Below are positions 15,028 to 21,817 of a stretch of DNA of 21,942 nt, piece after piece. The translations under genes and the position numbers were made by a program. Every line of letters begins with the position of its first letter. The first letter of the stretch is position 1. The DNA lies in contig CAYNUO010000053.1 of assembly GCA_964400405.1 (NCBI GenBank), positions 1 through 21,942 on the forward strand. Direction: 5' to 3'. This DNA is from CANKJK01 sp964400405 (GTDB lineage Bacteria > Acidobacteriota > Vicinamibacteria > Vicinamibacterales > UBA2999). The notes under the pieces are model-generated. The model was not told the origin of the DNA. It saw only the letters and a list, made by a program, of their open reading frames with translations, and ran no database searches.

Positions 15028-16864
15028 ACGTACTCCTCCAGTTTTCGTCGCCTTCGAGCGGCGGCTGCTCGAACTTCCACACGAGGCAGTCTTCGAGCAC
15101 GAGCAGGTCCATGTCGGTCCGCATGAAGCAGCGCCAGGCGTCCTCCGGCGAGCAGACGATCGGCTCGCCGCGCACGTTGAACGACGTGTTGACGAGCACC
15201 GCGCATCCCGTCGCGGCCTCGAAGGCCGAGAGGATACGGTGGAACTCGGGATTCGTGTCGGCGTGCACCGTTTGCACGCGTGCCGAGTAGTCCACGTGGG
15301 TGACGGCCGGAATGTCGGAACGGCTGGCGTTTACGGCGGGCAGCAGGTCGCCGCCCTCGCCAATGGCCTGGTCGACGTCGAACGGCAGGCGGCGCGCGGG
15401 CCGCACGGGCGCCACGAGCAGCATGTACGGGCTGTCGCCCTCCAGCTCGAAGTAGTCGTGCACGCGCTCGCGCAGCACGGCCGGCGCGAAGGGCCGGAAC
15501 GACTCGCGGAACTTGATCTTCAGGTTCATCACCGACTGCGTGTCGGCGCGGCGCGGGTCTCCCAGAATCGAGCGCGCGCCCAGCGAACGCGGCCCAAACT
15601 CCATGCGGCCCGCGCACAGGCCCACCACCTTGCCTTCGGCCAGCGCCGCCGCGACGGTGCGCGCCCGGGCGTCCGCGTCGGCCACCTGCGTAAAGGGCAG
15701 CTTGCGGCCCGTGAGGAAGGCGCGCACTTCGGCCGGTGAGTACGCGGGGCCCAGATAGCTGCCCCGCTGCGAGTCGTGGCGGCCGTCAGGCACGGGCCTG
15801 GGCCGCTTGAAGTACACGTGATTGGCCAGCAGCGCGGCGCCGAGTGCGCCACCGGCGTCTCCCGCGGCCGGCTGGATCCACAGGCCGTCGAGAAAGTCCT
15901 CGCGCAGCAGCTTGCCGTTGGCGACGCAGTTCAGCGCCACGCCGCCGGCCATCACGAGGTTCCGCGAGCCGGCGTTCGCACAGGCGGTCCGCGCCAGCGC
16001 GACGACGATCTCCTCCGTGACCTGCTGCAGCGAGGCGGCGATGTCCATCTCGCGTCTGGTAATCCGCGATTCCTGCTCGCGCGGCGGGCCGCCGAAGAGA
16101 TCGGCGAACCGGTCGCTGGTCATCGCGGCGCCGGTGAGATACCCGAAGTAGGCCATGTTGAGCCGGAAGGACCCGTCGGCCTTCACGTCGACCAGCTCGC
16201 GACGGAAGACGTCCGCGTACTTCGGCCGGCCGTACGGCGCGAGGCCCATGAGCTTGTACTCGCCGCTGTTGACCTTGAATCCGCAGAAGGCCGTGACGGC
16301 GCTGTAGAGCAGGCCGAGCGAGTGCGGGTAGTCGATCTCGTGGAGCAGCTCGATCCGGTTGCCCGCACCGGACCCGATCGTGGTCGTGGCCCACTCGCCG
16401 ACGCCGTCGAGGGTCAGAATCGCGGCCTCGGCGAACGGTGACGGATAGAACGCGGACGCCGCATGCGCCATGTGGTGCTCGGCGCACAGCAGCCGGCCGG
16501 CCTTGCCGAGCGAACCCAGCGCGCGCTGCACGATCGGCTCGACCCACACCTTCGAGCCCAGCAGCGACTCCGCCGCCTCGACGAACACGTCGCGCCCGGC
16601 CGGAGCCACGGCGAGCGCGCTCGTCACCGCGCGGTCGAGCGTGCGGAGCGGGTCGTCATAGAAGACGACGGCGTCGAGGTCCGCGGGCTCGACGAACGCC
16701 TCGCCGAGGCAGTAGTCGACGGCGCGCGTCGGAAAGCCGGCGTCGTGCTTGCGGCGCGAGAAACGCTCCTCCTGCGCGGCGGCGACGATCGCGTGGTCGC
16801 GCACGATGGCGGCCGCCGAGTCGTGATAGAAGGCCGAGATCCCGAGGGTGGTGACCGGAGCCAT
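15014..16864 (-). CDS. Carbamoyltransferase, NodU/CmcH family
   Basis: A 616-aa O-carbamoyltransferase. The family uses carbamoyl phosphate and ATP to form carbamoyl-adenylate, then passes the carbamoyl group to a hydroxyl of a sugar or natural product (NodU, CmcH, TobZ). The Kae1-like N-terminal domain starts TTLGISAFYHDSAAAIV and has the metal site H130 and H134 (HHMAHAASAFYPSPF) plus D153 (TLDGVGE). Later signatures are MAGGVALNCVANGK (about 305-318) and PAAGDAGGALGAAL (about 332-345). The C-terminal domain has AGRMEFGPRSLGARSILGDP (about 418-437), KFRESFRPFAPAVL and VLVNTSFNVRGEP. Length and motifs are complete. Soluble, no signal peptide. The start ATG 16864 is 33 bp after the SGNH hydrolase stop. 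The acceptor is unknown; the operon suggests a glycan. Confidence 0.95.
   Translation of the reverse strand: MAPVTTLGISAFYHDSAAAIVRDHAIVAAAQEERFSRRKHDAGFPTRAVDYCLGEAFVEPADLDAVVFYDDPLRTLDRAVTSALAVAPAGRDVFVEAAESLLGSKVWVEPIVQRALGSLGKAGRLLCAEHHMAHAASAFYPSPFAEAAILTLDGVGEWATTTIGSGAGNRIELLHEIDYPHSLGLLYSAVTAFCGFKVNSGEYKLMGLAPYGRPKYADVFRRELVDVKADGSFRLNMAYFGYLTGAAMTSDRFADLFGGPPREQESRITRREMDIAASLQQVTEEIVVALARTACANAGSRNLVMAGGVALNCVANGKLLREDFLDGLWIQPAAGDAGGALGAALLANHVYFKRPRPVPDGRHDSQRGSYLGPAYSPAEVRAFLTGRKLPFTQVADADARARTVAAALAEGKVVGLCAGRMEFGPRSLGARSILGDPRRADTQSVMNLKIKFRESFRPFAPAVLRERVHDYFELEGDSPYMLLVAPVRPARRLPFDVDQAIGEGGDLLPAVNASRSDIPAVTHVDYSARVQTVHADTNPEFHRILSAFEAATGCAVLVNTSFNVRGEPIVCSPEDAWRCFMRTDMDLLVLEDCLVWKFEQPPLEGDENWRSTYVLD
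15033..15039 (-). promoter_or_regulatory. Ribosome binding site of the 111-aa gene
   Basis: GGAGGAG on the minus strand, 5 nt before ATG 15027, located within the last codons of the carbamoyltransferase gene. It decides the start and supports the small gene. Confidence 0.75.
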
Positions 16865-16897
16865 GCGCTGTCTCTAGAGTAGCCCGCGCCGCCCGGG

Positions 16898-17866
16898 TCA
16901 GACCGCGGCGAGGTGCCGGGCGAGGACGTCCGCCAGCAGCGCGTGATACGCCGGCGTCGGGTGGATGTCGCGCTCGAAGCGGAACCCCCGCCGGGTCGCG
17001 GCAGGCAGCGCGAGGATCGCCGGCAGCGGGTCCAGCAGCGTGGCGCCCGTCTCCGCTGCCACCTCCGCGAGCCGTGCCTGGACGTGCGAGGCGTCCGCCA
17101 CGCCCTCGACGTAGTGGTGCAGCGGCACGTGCAGCAGCGTCACCGGCTGCCGGACCTCGCGGATCCACGTCCGCAGAATCTCCCGCATCAGCAGCCAGTC
17201 GGGATGTTCGGGACTGTCGTACTCGGGCTGCGGTTGAAAGCCCGTCAACCGCTGCACGAGATCCTTGACGCCGAGCGCATTCACGGCGACGCGCACCGCG
17301 CGCAGCCGCCCGCCGACATCGGCCCGCGCACCCTCCGGCAGTTCTGCCGCCGTCCGCGTGCCCTCGGGCACCGGCTGGTGGTGCCACTCCAGCCCGGTCG
17401 TGCCGAGCGTGCAGTAGGGCTTCGGGTAGTAGACCTCGGCGCCGCCCGGGTCCATGTTCAGGCGGAAGGCCGACGCGTTCCGGCGGATGTTCTCGGGCTG
17501 GATGGCGATGACCACGTGGTCGGCCTCCATCCCGCGCGCGCACTCGCGCCACGCCAGGTAGTGCTGGTCCGTTCCGGCGCCGGACAGGCCGAAGTTGTAG
17601 ACCTCGGTGCCGGGCAGCGCCGCTTCGAGCCGGTCCGAGTAGCGGTGGCTGTTGGACACGCCGTCGCCGGCGGTGAAGGAATCACCGAAGAGCAGCACGC
17701 GCCGCGTGCCGGGTGCCCGCTCGGTCCGGAACTCGTGTCCGCTGCGGAAGCCCGCCGCATTCGTCTGCACGAGGTAGCCGCCGCCCTCGTGCGGCACGCG
17801 CACCTTCAGCCCCGGGATGAACAGGTGGCCGAGCACTGGGTGATACTGGACCAGCTGCCGCGACAT
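16898..17866 (-). CDS. SGNH/GDSL-type hydrolase of a carbamoyltransferase operon
   Basis: A 322-aa esterase or acyl-transfer fold protein. Block I is VLLFGDSFTAGDGVSNSHRYSD (nucleophile S63). Block II Gly lies in NFGLSGAGTDQHYLAW, block III Asn in VIAIQPENIRRN (N126), and block V is ERDIHPTPAYHALLAD (D300, H302). The N-terminal motif YHPVLGHLFIPGLKV ... YLVQTNAAGFRS is seen in SGNH proteins that often neighbour NodU-type carbamoyltransferases. Without a signal peptide it appears cytoplasmic. Start ATG 17866 (MSRQLVQYHPVLG) is preferred: the longer ORF to 17953 would overlap the divergent kinase gene and add unrelated residues. First gene of the operon SGNH - carbamoyltransferase - 111 aa - deacetylase. 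Likely acts on acyl or acetyl esters of the same glycan or metabolite; substrate unknown. Confidence 0.88.
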   Translation of the reverse strand: MSRQLVQYHPVLGHLFIPGLKVRVPHEGGGYLVQTNAAGFRSGHEFRTERAPGTRRVLLFGDSFTAGDGVSNSHRYSDRLEAALPGTEVYNFGLSGAGTDQHYLAWRECARGMEADHVVIAIQPENIRRNASAFRLNMDPGGAEVYYPKPYCTLGTTGLEWHHQPVPEGTRTAAELPEGARADVGGRLRAVRVAVNALGVKDLVQRLTGFQPQPEYDSPEHPDWLLMREILRTWIREVRQPVTLLHVPLHHYVEGVADASHVQARLAEVAAETGATLLDPLPAILALPAATRRGFRFERDIHPTPAYHALLADVLARHLAAV

Positions 17867-17875
17867 GACGGCCCC

Positions 17876-17881
17876 TAGGGT
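17876..17881 (+). promoter_or_regulatory. Putative -10 box (TAGGGT) of the AmgK-like gene
   Basis: TAGGGT followed by ACCTCGC and GTG 17889, the same 7-nt spacing as at 5082. Suggests a leaderless message. It lies in the 22-bp space between two divergent starts. No -35 match seen. Confidence 0.4.
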
Positions 17882-17882
17882 A
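17877..17882 (-). promoter_or_regulatory. Possible -10 box (TACCCT) of the SGNH operon
   Basis: On the minus strand TACCCT lies 10 nt before ATG 17866, which would leave a leader of about 3-4 nt. It overlaps the opposite-strand TAGGGT by five bases, so the two promoters would compete. The match to consensus is weak. Confidence 0.25.
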
Positions 17883-17888
17883 CCTCGC

Positions 17889-19066
17889 GTGACACACACC
17901 ACCTCCACGGCACCGGACATCGGCTCGCGCATCCAGCAGTTTCTCGCCGGCATGGGACTGGGCGCCGGCGTGCGCGTGACGCCGCTGACGCCCGACGCCT
18001 CGGACCGGCGCTACTTCCGCGCGGAGGCGGACGGCGTCGNNNNNNNNNNNNNNNNNNNNNNNNNNNNNNNNNNNNNNNNNNNNNNNNNNNNNNNNNNNNN
18101 NNNNNNNNNNNNNNNNNNNNNNNNNNNNNNNNNNNNNNNCTGACGCCCGACGCCTCGGACCGGCGCTACTTCCGCGCGGAGGCGGACGGCGTCGCGCCCG
18201 TGGTGCTCGCGGTGCATCCGGGGCCGATCGTGTTCGACGAGATGCCGTTCCGTGACGCCCACGCGCTGCTCGCGGCGATGCCGGTGCCGGTGCCGGCCGT
18301 GCTCGGGCATGACGACGCGCTCGGCATCATCGCGCTCGGTGACCTTGGCAACGTCACGCTGCAGGCGCACCTGCGCGGCGTCGACGAGGACGAGCGCCGG
18401 GCGCGGTACGAGGAGGCCGTCGGCCACATCGTCACGCTGCAGCAGCGCGGCCGCGAGCTGGCCGCGTCCAACCGGCTGCCCTACCGGCTGGCCTTCGACG
18501 TCGAGAAGCTGATGTTCGAGCTGCACTTCTTCCGGGAGCACTTCCTCGAAGGCTGGCGCCAGGCCCGGCTGACGCCGGAGGACCACGCGACGCTCGAGCG
18601 GGAGTTTCTCGCCATCGCGACGGAGCTGGCCGCCGAGCCGCGCGTCGTCTGTCATCGCGACTACCACAGCCGCAACCTGATGGTCCTGCGGAGCGAGCTG
18701 TTCCTCATCGACTATCAGGACGCCCGCATGGGCCCTGATACATACGACCTCGCGTCGCTCCTCCGCGACTCCTACGTGGACCTGCCGGAGCGGTTGGTCG
18801 AGGCACTCATCGACGTATTCCTGTGCGCCACGCAGCCGGACCCGGAGGGGGCACGGGCGGAGTTCGTCCGCCGGTTCGACCTGATGTCCGTCCAGCGCAA
18901 CATCAAGGCGCTCGGCACGTTCGGCTTCCAGGCCGGCAGGGGCAACCAGGGCTACGTCGCCGACATGCCGCGCACGCTGGACCACGTGCGCAGGAACCTC
19001 GCGAAGTACGCGCGCTTCGATGCACTCCGGCGCGTGCTGGCACGGCACGTTGCCGAGCTTGCCTGA
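17889..19066 (+). CDS. AmgK-like sugar kinase (APH fold), interrupted by assembly gap
   Basis: AmgK phosphorylates the anomeric position of N-acetylmuramate and N-acetylglucosamine in peptidoglycan recycling. It belongs to the aminoglycoside phosphotransferase fold. The visible features fit: LTPDASDRRYFR near the N-terminus, the catalytic loop VVCHRDYHSRNLMVL (about 201-215) and the metal loop LFLIDYQDARMGPDTYDLASLLRDSY, which is the typical AmgK wording. The GTG start at 17889 has a -10-like box 7 nt upstream; an in-frame ATG at 17865 overlaps the divergent gene. The gene is cut by 100 Ns with the same 55 bp on both sides. Joining 17889-18039 to 18195-19066 gives 1023 nt, one frame of 340 aa (ADGV-APVVLAVHPGP), the usual length. 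An NTase that could act next is at 9839, not adjacent. Confidence 0.87.
17985..18039 (+). repeat. 55-bp copy left of gap 2 (assembly artefact)
   Basis: Identical to 18140-18194. Same length as the duplicate at gap 1, pointing to a fixed k-mer overlap. Confidence 0.9.
18040..18139. other. Run of exactly 100 Ns (scaffold gap 2)
   Basis: Gap placeholder inside the AmgK-like gene. The flanks are the same 55 bp, so probably no sequence is missing. Confidence 0.9.
18140..18194 (+). repeat. 55-bp copy right of gap 2 (assembly artefact)
   Basis: Identical to 17985-18039. Collapsing it with the Ns restores one open frame. Confidence 0.9.
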
Positions 19067-19100
19067 CGGCGGCGGCCGCGGCTCCGCCCTGTCCGCTTGC

Positions 19101-19106
19101 TAAGAT
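19101..19106 (+). promoter_or_regulatory. Putative -10 box (TAAGAT), 6 nt before GTG 19113
   Basis: TAAGAT, then GGATTC, then the GTG start. The predicted transcript starts at the start codon. Lies in the 46-bp space after the AmgK-like gene, so the downstream gene can be transcribed on its own. Confidence 0.5.
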
Positions 19107-19112
19107 GGATTC

Positions 19113-19958
19113 GTGCCCCCGCGGTTCGGTCTCTCGACGCGCATCGTCCATGACGCTGCCCTCGATGCCGGGCACATCAGCCTCTTCGCCCGCCACGGCT
19201 TCACCACGCTGGAACTGGCGGCCACCCGCACACATCTCGACTACTCGAACGCGGAGACGCTGCGACGCCTCGGCACCTGGCTCGCAGGCGCCGGCGTCTC
19301 GCTGCACGCCGTGCGGGCGCCGCGCGCCGACGGACTTCGCGGGCGGACCTGGGTCACGCCGTTCAGCCTGTCGTCGGACGACGCCGCCGAGCGGCGCCGC
19401 GCCGTGGACGAGACACTGCTGGCCCTCGCGGTCGCCCGGACGCTCCCGTTCGACATCCTGACCGTGCACCTCGAGCGCCCGCGCGGTGTCGACGCAGCCG
19501 CCGGCGAGAGCCTGGGAGCGGTCCGGCGAAGCCTGGATGACCTTGTGTCCGCCGCGGACGCGATCGGTGTCCGGGTCGCGCTGGTCAGCGGCGGCGGTCC
19601 GCTGTCGCGTCCGGAGACGCTCGTGCGCATCATCGAGCACGACCTCGACAGCAGCCGCGTCGGCATCTGCCTCGATTTCGGCACGGCGCAGCTGCACGGT
19701 GGTGTGGTGGACGCGATCGAGGAAGCCGGCGAGCACATGATCGCGGCGTGCCTGCACGACAACCACGGCCGGACGAACGAGCGGCTGATGCCGCTCAGCG
19801 GCGCCATCAACTGGGATGCCGCGATGATGGGGGCGCAGAAGATCGGCTACGACGGCGTGCTGCTGTTCGACGTGGATGCCGGCGGCCACCTCGACACGAC
19901 GCTCGAACGCGCCGCCCGCGCCCGCGAGCGGCTGGGCGAAATGCTGACGCCGTTCTGA
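19113..19958 (+). CDS. Sugar phosphate isomerase/epimerase-like TIM barrel
   Basis: A 281-aa protein of the xylose isomerase-like TIM-barrel (AP endonuclease 2) superfamily. Barrel strands can be followed: FGLSTRIVHD, FTTLELAATRTHLDY, GVSLHAVRAP, FDILTVHLERP, GVRVALVSGGGPLSRPETLVRII, VGICLDFGTAQLHG, MIAACLHDNHGRTNERLMPL and YDGVLLFDVDAGG. Likely metal-site residues are in the strands ending with CLDFGTAQ, CLHDNHG and LFDVD. The usual Glu of the fifth strand (VALENxxG) is replaced by VALVSGGG, so the metal site may be altered and catalysis is uncertain. The GTG start has a -10-like box 6 nt upstream. No signal peptide. The substrate cannot be named; nearby sugar kinase suggests sugar metabolism. 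Confidence 0.85.
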   Translation: MPPRFGLSTRIVHDAALDAGHISLFARHGFTTLELAATRTHLDYSNAETLRRLGTWLAGAGVSLHAVRAPRADGLRGRTWVTPFSLSSDDAAERRRAVDETLLALAVARTLPFDILTVHLERPRGVDAAAGESLGAVRRSLDDLVSAADAIGVRVALVSGGGPLSRPETLVRIIEHDLDSSRVGICLDFGTAQLHGGVVDAIEEAGEHMIAACLHDNHGRTNERLMPLSGAINWDAAMMGAQKIGYDGVLLFDVDAGGHLDTTLERAARARERLGEMLTPF

Positions 19959-19959
19959 C

Positions 19960-19965
19960 TAGAAT
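19960..19965 (+). promoter_or_regulatory. Putative -10 box (TAGAAT), 6 nt before ATG 19972
   Basis: TAGAAT, CCGCCC, ATG. It starts one base after the previous stop (19956-19958). Fits the leaderless pattern seen at five other starts. Confidence 0.55.
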
Positions 19966-19971
19966 CCGCCC

Positions 19972-20754
19972 ATGAGACTTCCCTCCACGCTGACCGCACT
20001 GGCCGTGTGGGCCGCGTTGTCCGGTGGCGCGCCCGCCGTCGCGGCGGCCCAGGACTGCGGGTCCTGGCCGCAGCCGGTGCTGTGCGACGCGCAGCTGCTC
20101 GTCACGACCGACGGCACGAAGGCCGAGCGCCTCAAGAGTGACAGCCGGCTGCGTCTGGCTCCCCGGGGACAGGTCGATCTGGAGATCGAGGGACGCGATC
20201 AGCGCGGCCGCCGGTTCCCGGACGAGTACCTGGTGCTGGGCTACCGGAACGATGGATGCGGGAGGCTGCTGCAGTTCGAGGACCGGAGCCGCGGGCTCCG
20301 GATCCGTGCGCGCGGCGAGGCCGGCCGGTGCCGTCTGGAGCTCTGGGTGCCCGGCAATCTCAACTTCAGGTGGACGCTGGACGTCGACGTGGACCCTGCC
20401 GCGCGCACGTCCTACAGCCGCCGCGACGCGGAGACGGTCGTCCGCGCGCTCTACCGGGCGGTGCTCCAGCGGGACGTGGACCAGGACAGCCTGCGCGCCG
20501 CGGTGGCCGAGATCCAGCAGGGCAATCTCGAGTCGCTCGTCGGCTCGATGGTGCGAAGCGGTGAGTTCCTGACGCGGCGCGGGCGGATCTCGCCCGAGGA
20601 GATGCTGGACGCCTTCTACGACGGCGTCTTCAGACGGCCTCCGGATTCCGGAGGCGTGAAGGACTACCTGAACCTCGTGCGCCAGGGCCGCCACGCCGAG
20701 GTGCTGCTGCGCCTGATCCGCTCGGCCGAGTTCGAAAAGCGGCTGCCGGGCTGA
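19972..20754 (+). CDS. Secreted protein with two DUF4214-like repeats
   Basis: A 260-aa protein with a Sec signal peptide (about 1-27, ending VAAAQ). The middle region (28 to about 145) is beta-rich with four cysteines (C29, C38, C96, C120), able to form two disulfides, and has RLAPRGQVDLEIEGRDQRGRRF and YLVLGYRNDGCGRLLQFED. The C-terminal half has two copies of a helical unit: ALYRAVLQRDVDQDSLRAAV ... VGSMVRSGEFL (about 157-200) and LDAFYDGVFRRPPDSGGVKDYL ... LIRSAEFEKRL (about 212-257). The pattern Y-x3-L/F-x-R-x2-D-x2-G/S ... S-x-EF is that of DUF4214, a domain found in surface and S-layer-associated bacterial proteins. Normally it is preceded by large repeats, but here it is in a short protein. 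Function unknown; probably extracellular or periplasmic. The dioxygenase gene follows after 21 bp. Confidence 0.8.
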   Translation: MRLPSTLTALAVWAALSGGAPAVAAAQDCGSWPQPVLCDAQLLVTTDGTKAERLKSDSRLRLAPRGQVDLEIEGRDQRGRRFPDEYLVLGYRNDGCGRLLQFEDRSRGLRIRARGEAGRCRLELWVPGNLNFRWTLDVDVDPAARTSYSRRDAETVVRALYRAVLQRDVDQDSLRAAVAEIQQGNLESLVGSMVRSGEFLTRRGRISPEEMLDAFYDGVFRRPPDSGGVKDYLNLVRQGRHAEVLLRLIRSAEFEKRLPG

Positions 20755-20775
20755 GCCGCGGAGCCGAACCCGTTC

Positions 20776-21810
20776 ATGCTGACCACGCTCATCAAACGAC
20801 TCGGCCTGGCCGGCCGCCTGCGCCAGGCCTGGAAGGCGGACATCGCCGCCACCTCGGACCGTCTCCGCAAGATCATCGCCGGCGTGGCGCACACGGCGGA
20901 ATCCCTGACGACGCGCGTCGAACGGCTCGAACGCCTGGAGCGCGACACGCAGCAGATCAAGGAAGCGTTCCGCTTGAACGAGCAGCAGCGGGCGCTCGTC
21001 GCCTCGCTGGACACGCTGCTGGATCCGGCCCGCATCACCGCCCACATCCGGAACGCCATCGCGGCCGCGCCGCTCGAGACGGATCCGTTTCCGCACATCG
21101 TCGTCGAGCGATTGCTGCCGGATGACGTCTACGCGCTGGCGCTCCAGGCCATCCCGCCTGGTGTGTTCTTCACCGATGGAGACCCGATCAAGCGCAACAT
21201 GAAGGTGCCGATGGAGTTCGGCCCGACGGTGGCGTCCCGGTTCTGGACGTTCGTCGACACCGTCGTCGCGAAGGAAGCTATCGGACCTGCCATCTTCGAG
21301 AAGTTCGCGGAGCCGCTGCGCAGCCACTACGAGACGCTCTTCGGCGCGGCCGCGCTCGATCGGGCGCGCGCGCTGCCCGTCTCGGTATCCGCCGGCCGCC
21401 TGATGCTCAGGCGTCCCGGCTATCATCTGGATCCGCACCGCGATCCGAAACGGGCCGTCGTCACGTCCCTGCTGTACTTCGCGCGTCCGCACGACAGCGA
21501 AGCGCATGGCACACAGATTTTTCGGGTCACGGGCGACAAGGAAGCCACCTTCACCGAGACGTACTACCCGGAGCAGCACGGCGGCCGCTGCGAGTTGGTG
21601 AAGCTCGTGCCGTTCCGGCCGAACACGGCGCTGATGTTCGTGAACTCGGGAGGTGCGCACGGCGCGGACATCCCCGCCGATGCCTCACGCAAGATCGAAC
21701 GGTACGCGTTCCAGTTCTATATCGGCCCCGACGCCGCGGATCTCGAAGCGCTGGTTGCCAGGCTTCCTCCGGGGCGCCAGGCGATGTGGCGCAGCAAGAA
21801 GAGCGACTGA
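20776..21810 (+). CDS. 2OG-Fe(II) dioxygenase with N-terminal coiled coil
   Basis: The 344-aa protein has a charged helical N-terminus (about 1-100: SDRLRKIIAGVAHTAESL, RVERLERLERDTQQIKEAF) that probably forms a coiled coil. A jelly-roll domain similar to prolyl-4-hydroxylase-like 2OG-Fe(II) oxygenases follows. The iron ligands are likely H221 and D223 (LDPHRDPKRAVVTSLLYF) with the distal H295 (FVNSGGAHGADIP); the 2OG-binding basic residue is likely R305 or R309 (RKIERYAFQFYIG). DPFPHIVVERLLPDDVY (about 103-119) is a usual opening of this subfamily. These enzymes hydroxylate proteins or small molecules using O2, iron and 2-oxoglutarate. No signal peptide. The ATG at 20776 has only a weak GGAG at 20760. 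It is 21 bp after the DUF4214-like gene and converges on asnS with a 7-bp gap. The substrate is unknown. Confidence 0.85.
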   Translation: MLTTLIKRLGLAGRLRQAWKADIAATSDRLRKIIAGVAHTAESLTTRVERLERLERDTQQIKEAFRLNEQQRALVASLDTLLDPARITAHIRNAIAAAPLETDPFPHIVVERLLPDDVYALALQAIPPGVFFTDGDPIKRNMKVPMEFGPTVASRFWTFVDTVVAKEAIGPAIFEKFAEPLRSHYETLFGAAALDRARALPVSVSAGRLMLRRPGYHLDPHRDPKRAVVTSLLYFARPHDSEAHGTQIFRVTGDKEATFTETYYPEQHGGRCELVKLVPFRPNTALMFVNSGGAHGADIPADASRKIERYAFQFYIGPDAADLEALVARLPPGRQAMWRSKKSD

Positions 21811-21817
21811 CGCGCCC

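Noticed and set aside
13855..17866. The idea that this is a true Nod-factor locus.
   Set aside because: No NodC-type chitin synthase, NodA acyltransferase or nod box is present in the window. Only the deacetylase and carbamoyltransferase chemistries are shared, so I describe it as Nod-like chemistry only.
19807..21660. A 617-aa open frame on the minus strand opposite the last three plus-strand genes.
   Set aside because: It is rich in Arg, Ala, His and Asp in no domain order and lies antisense to recognised proteins (DUF4214-like, dioxygenase). Long antisense frames are common in GC-rich DNA.
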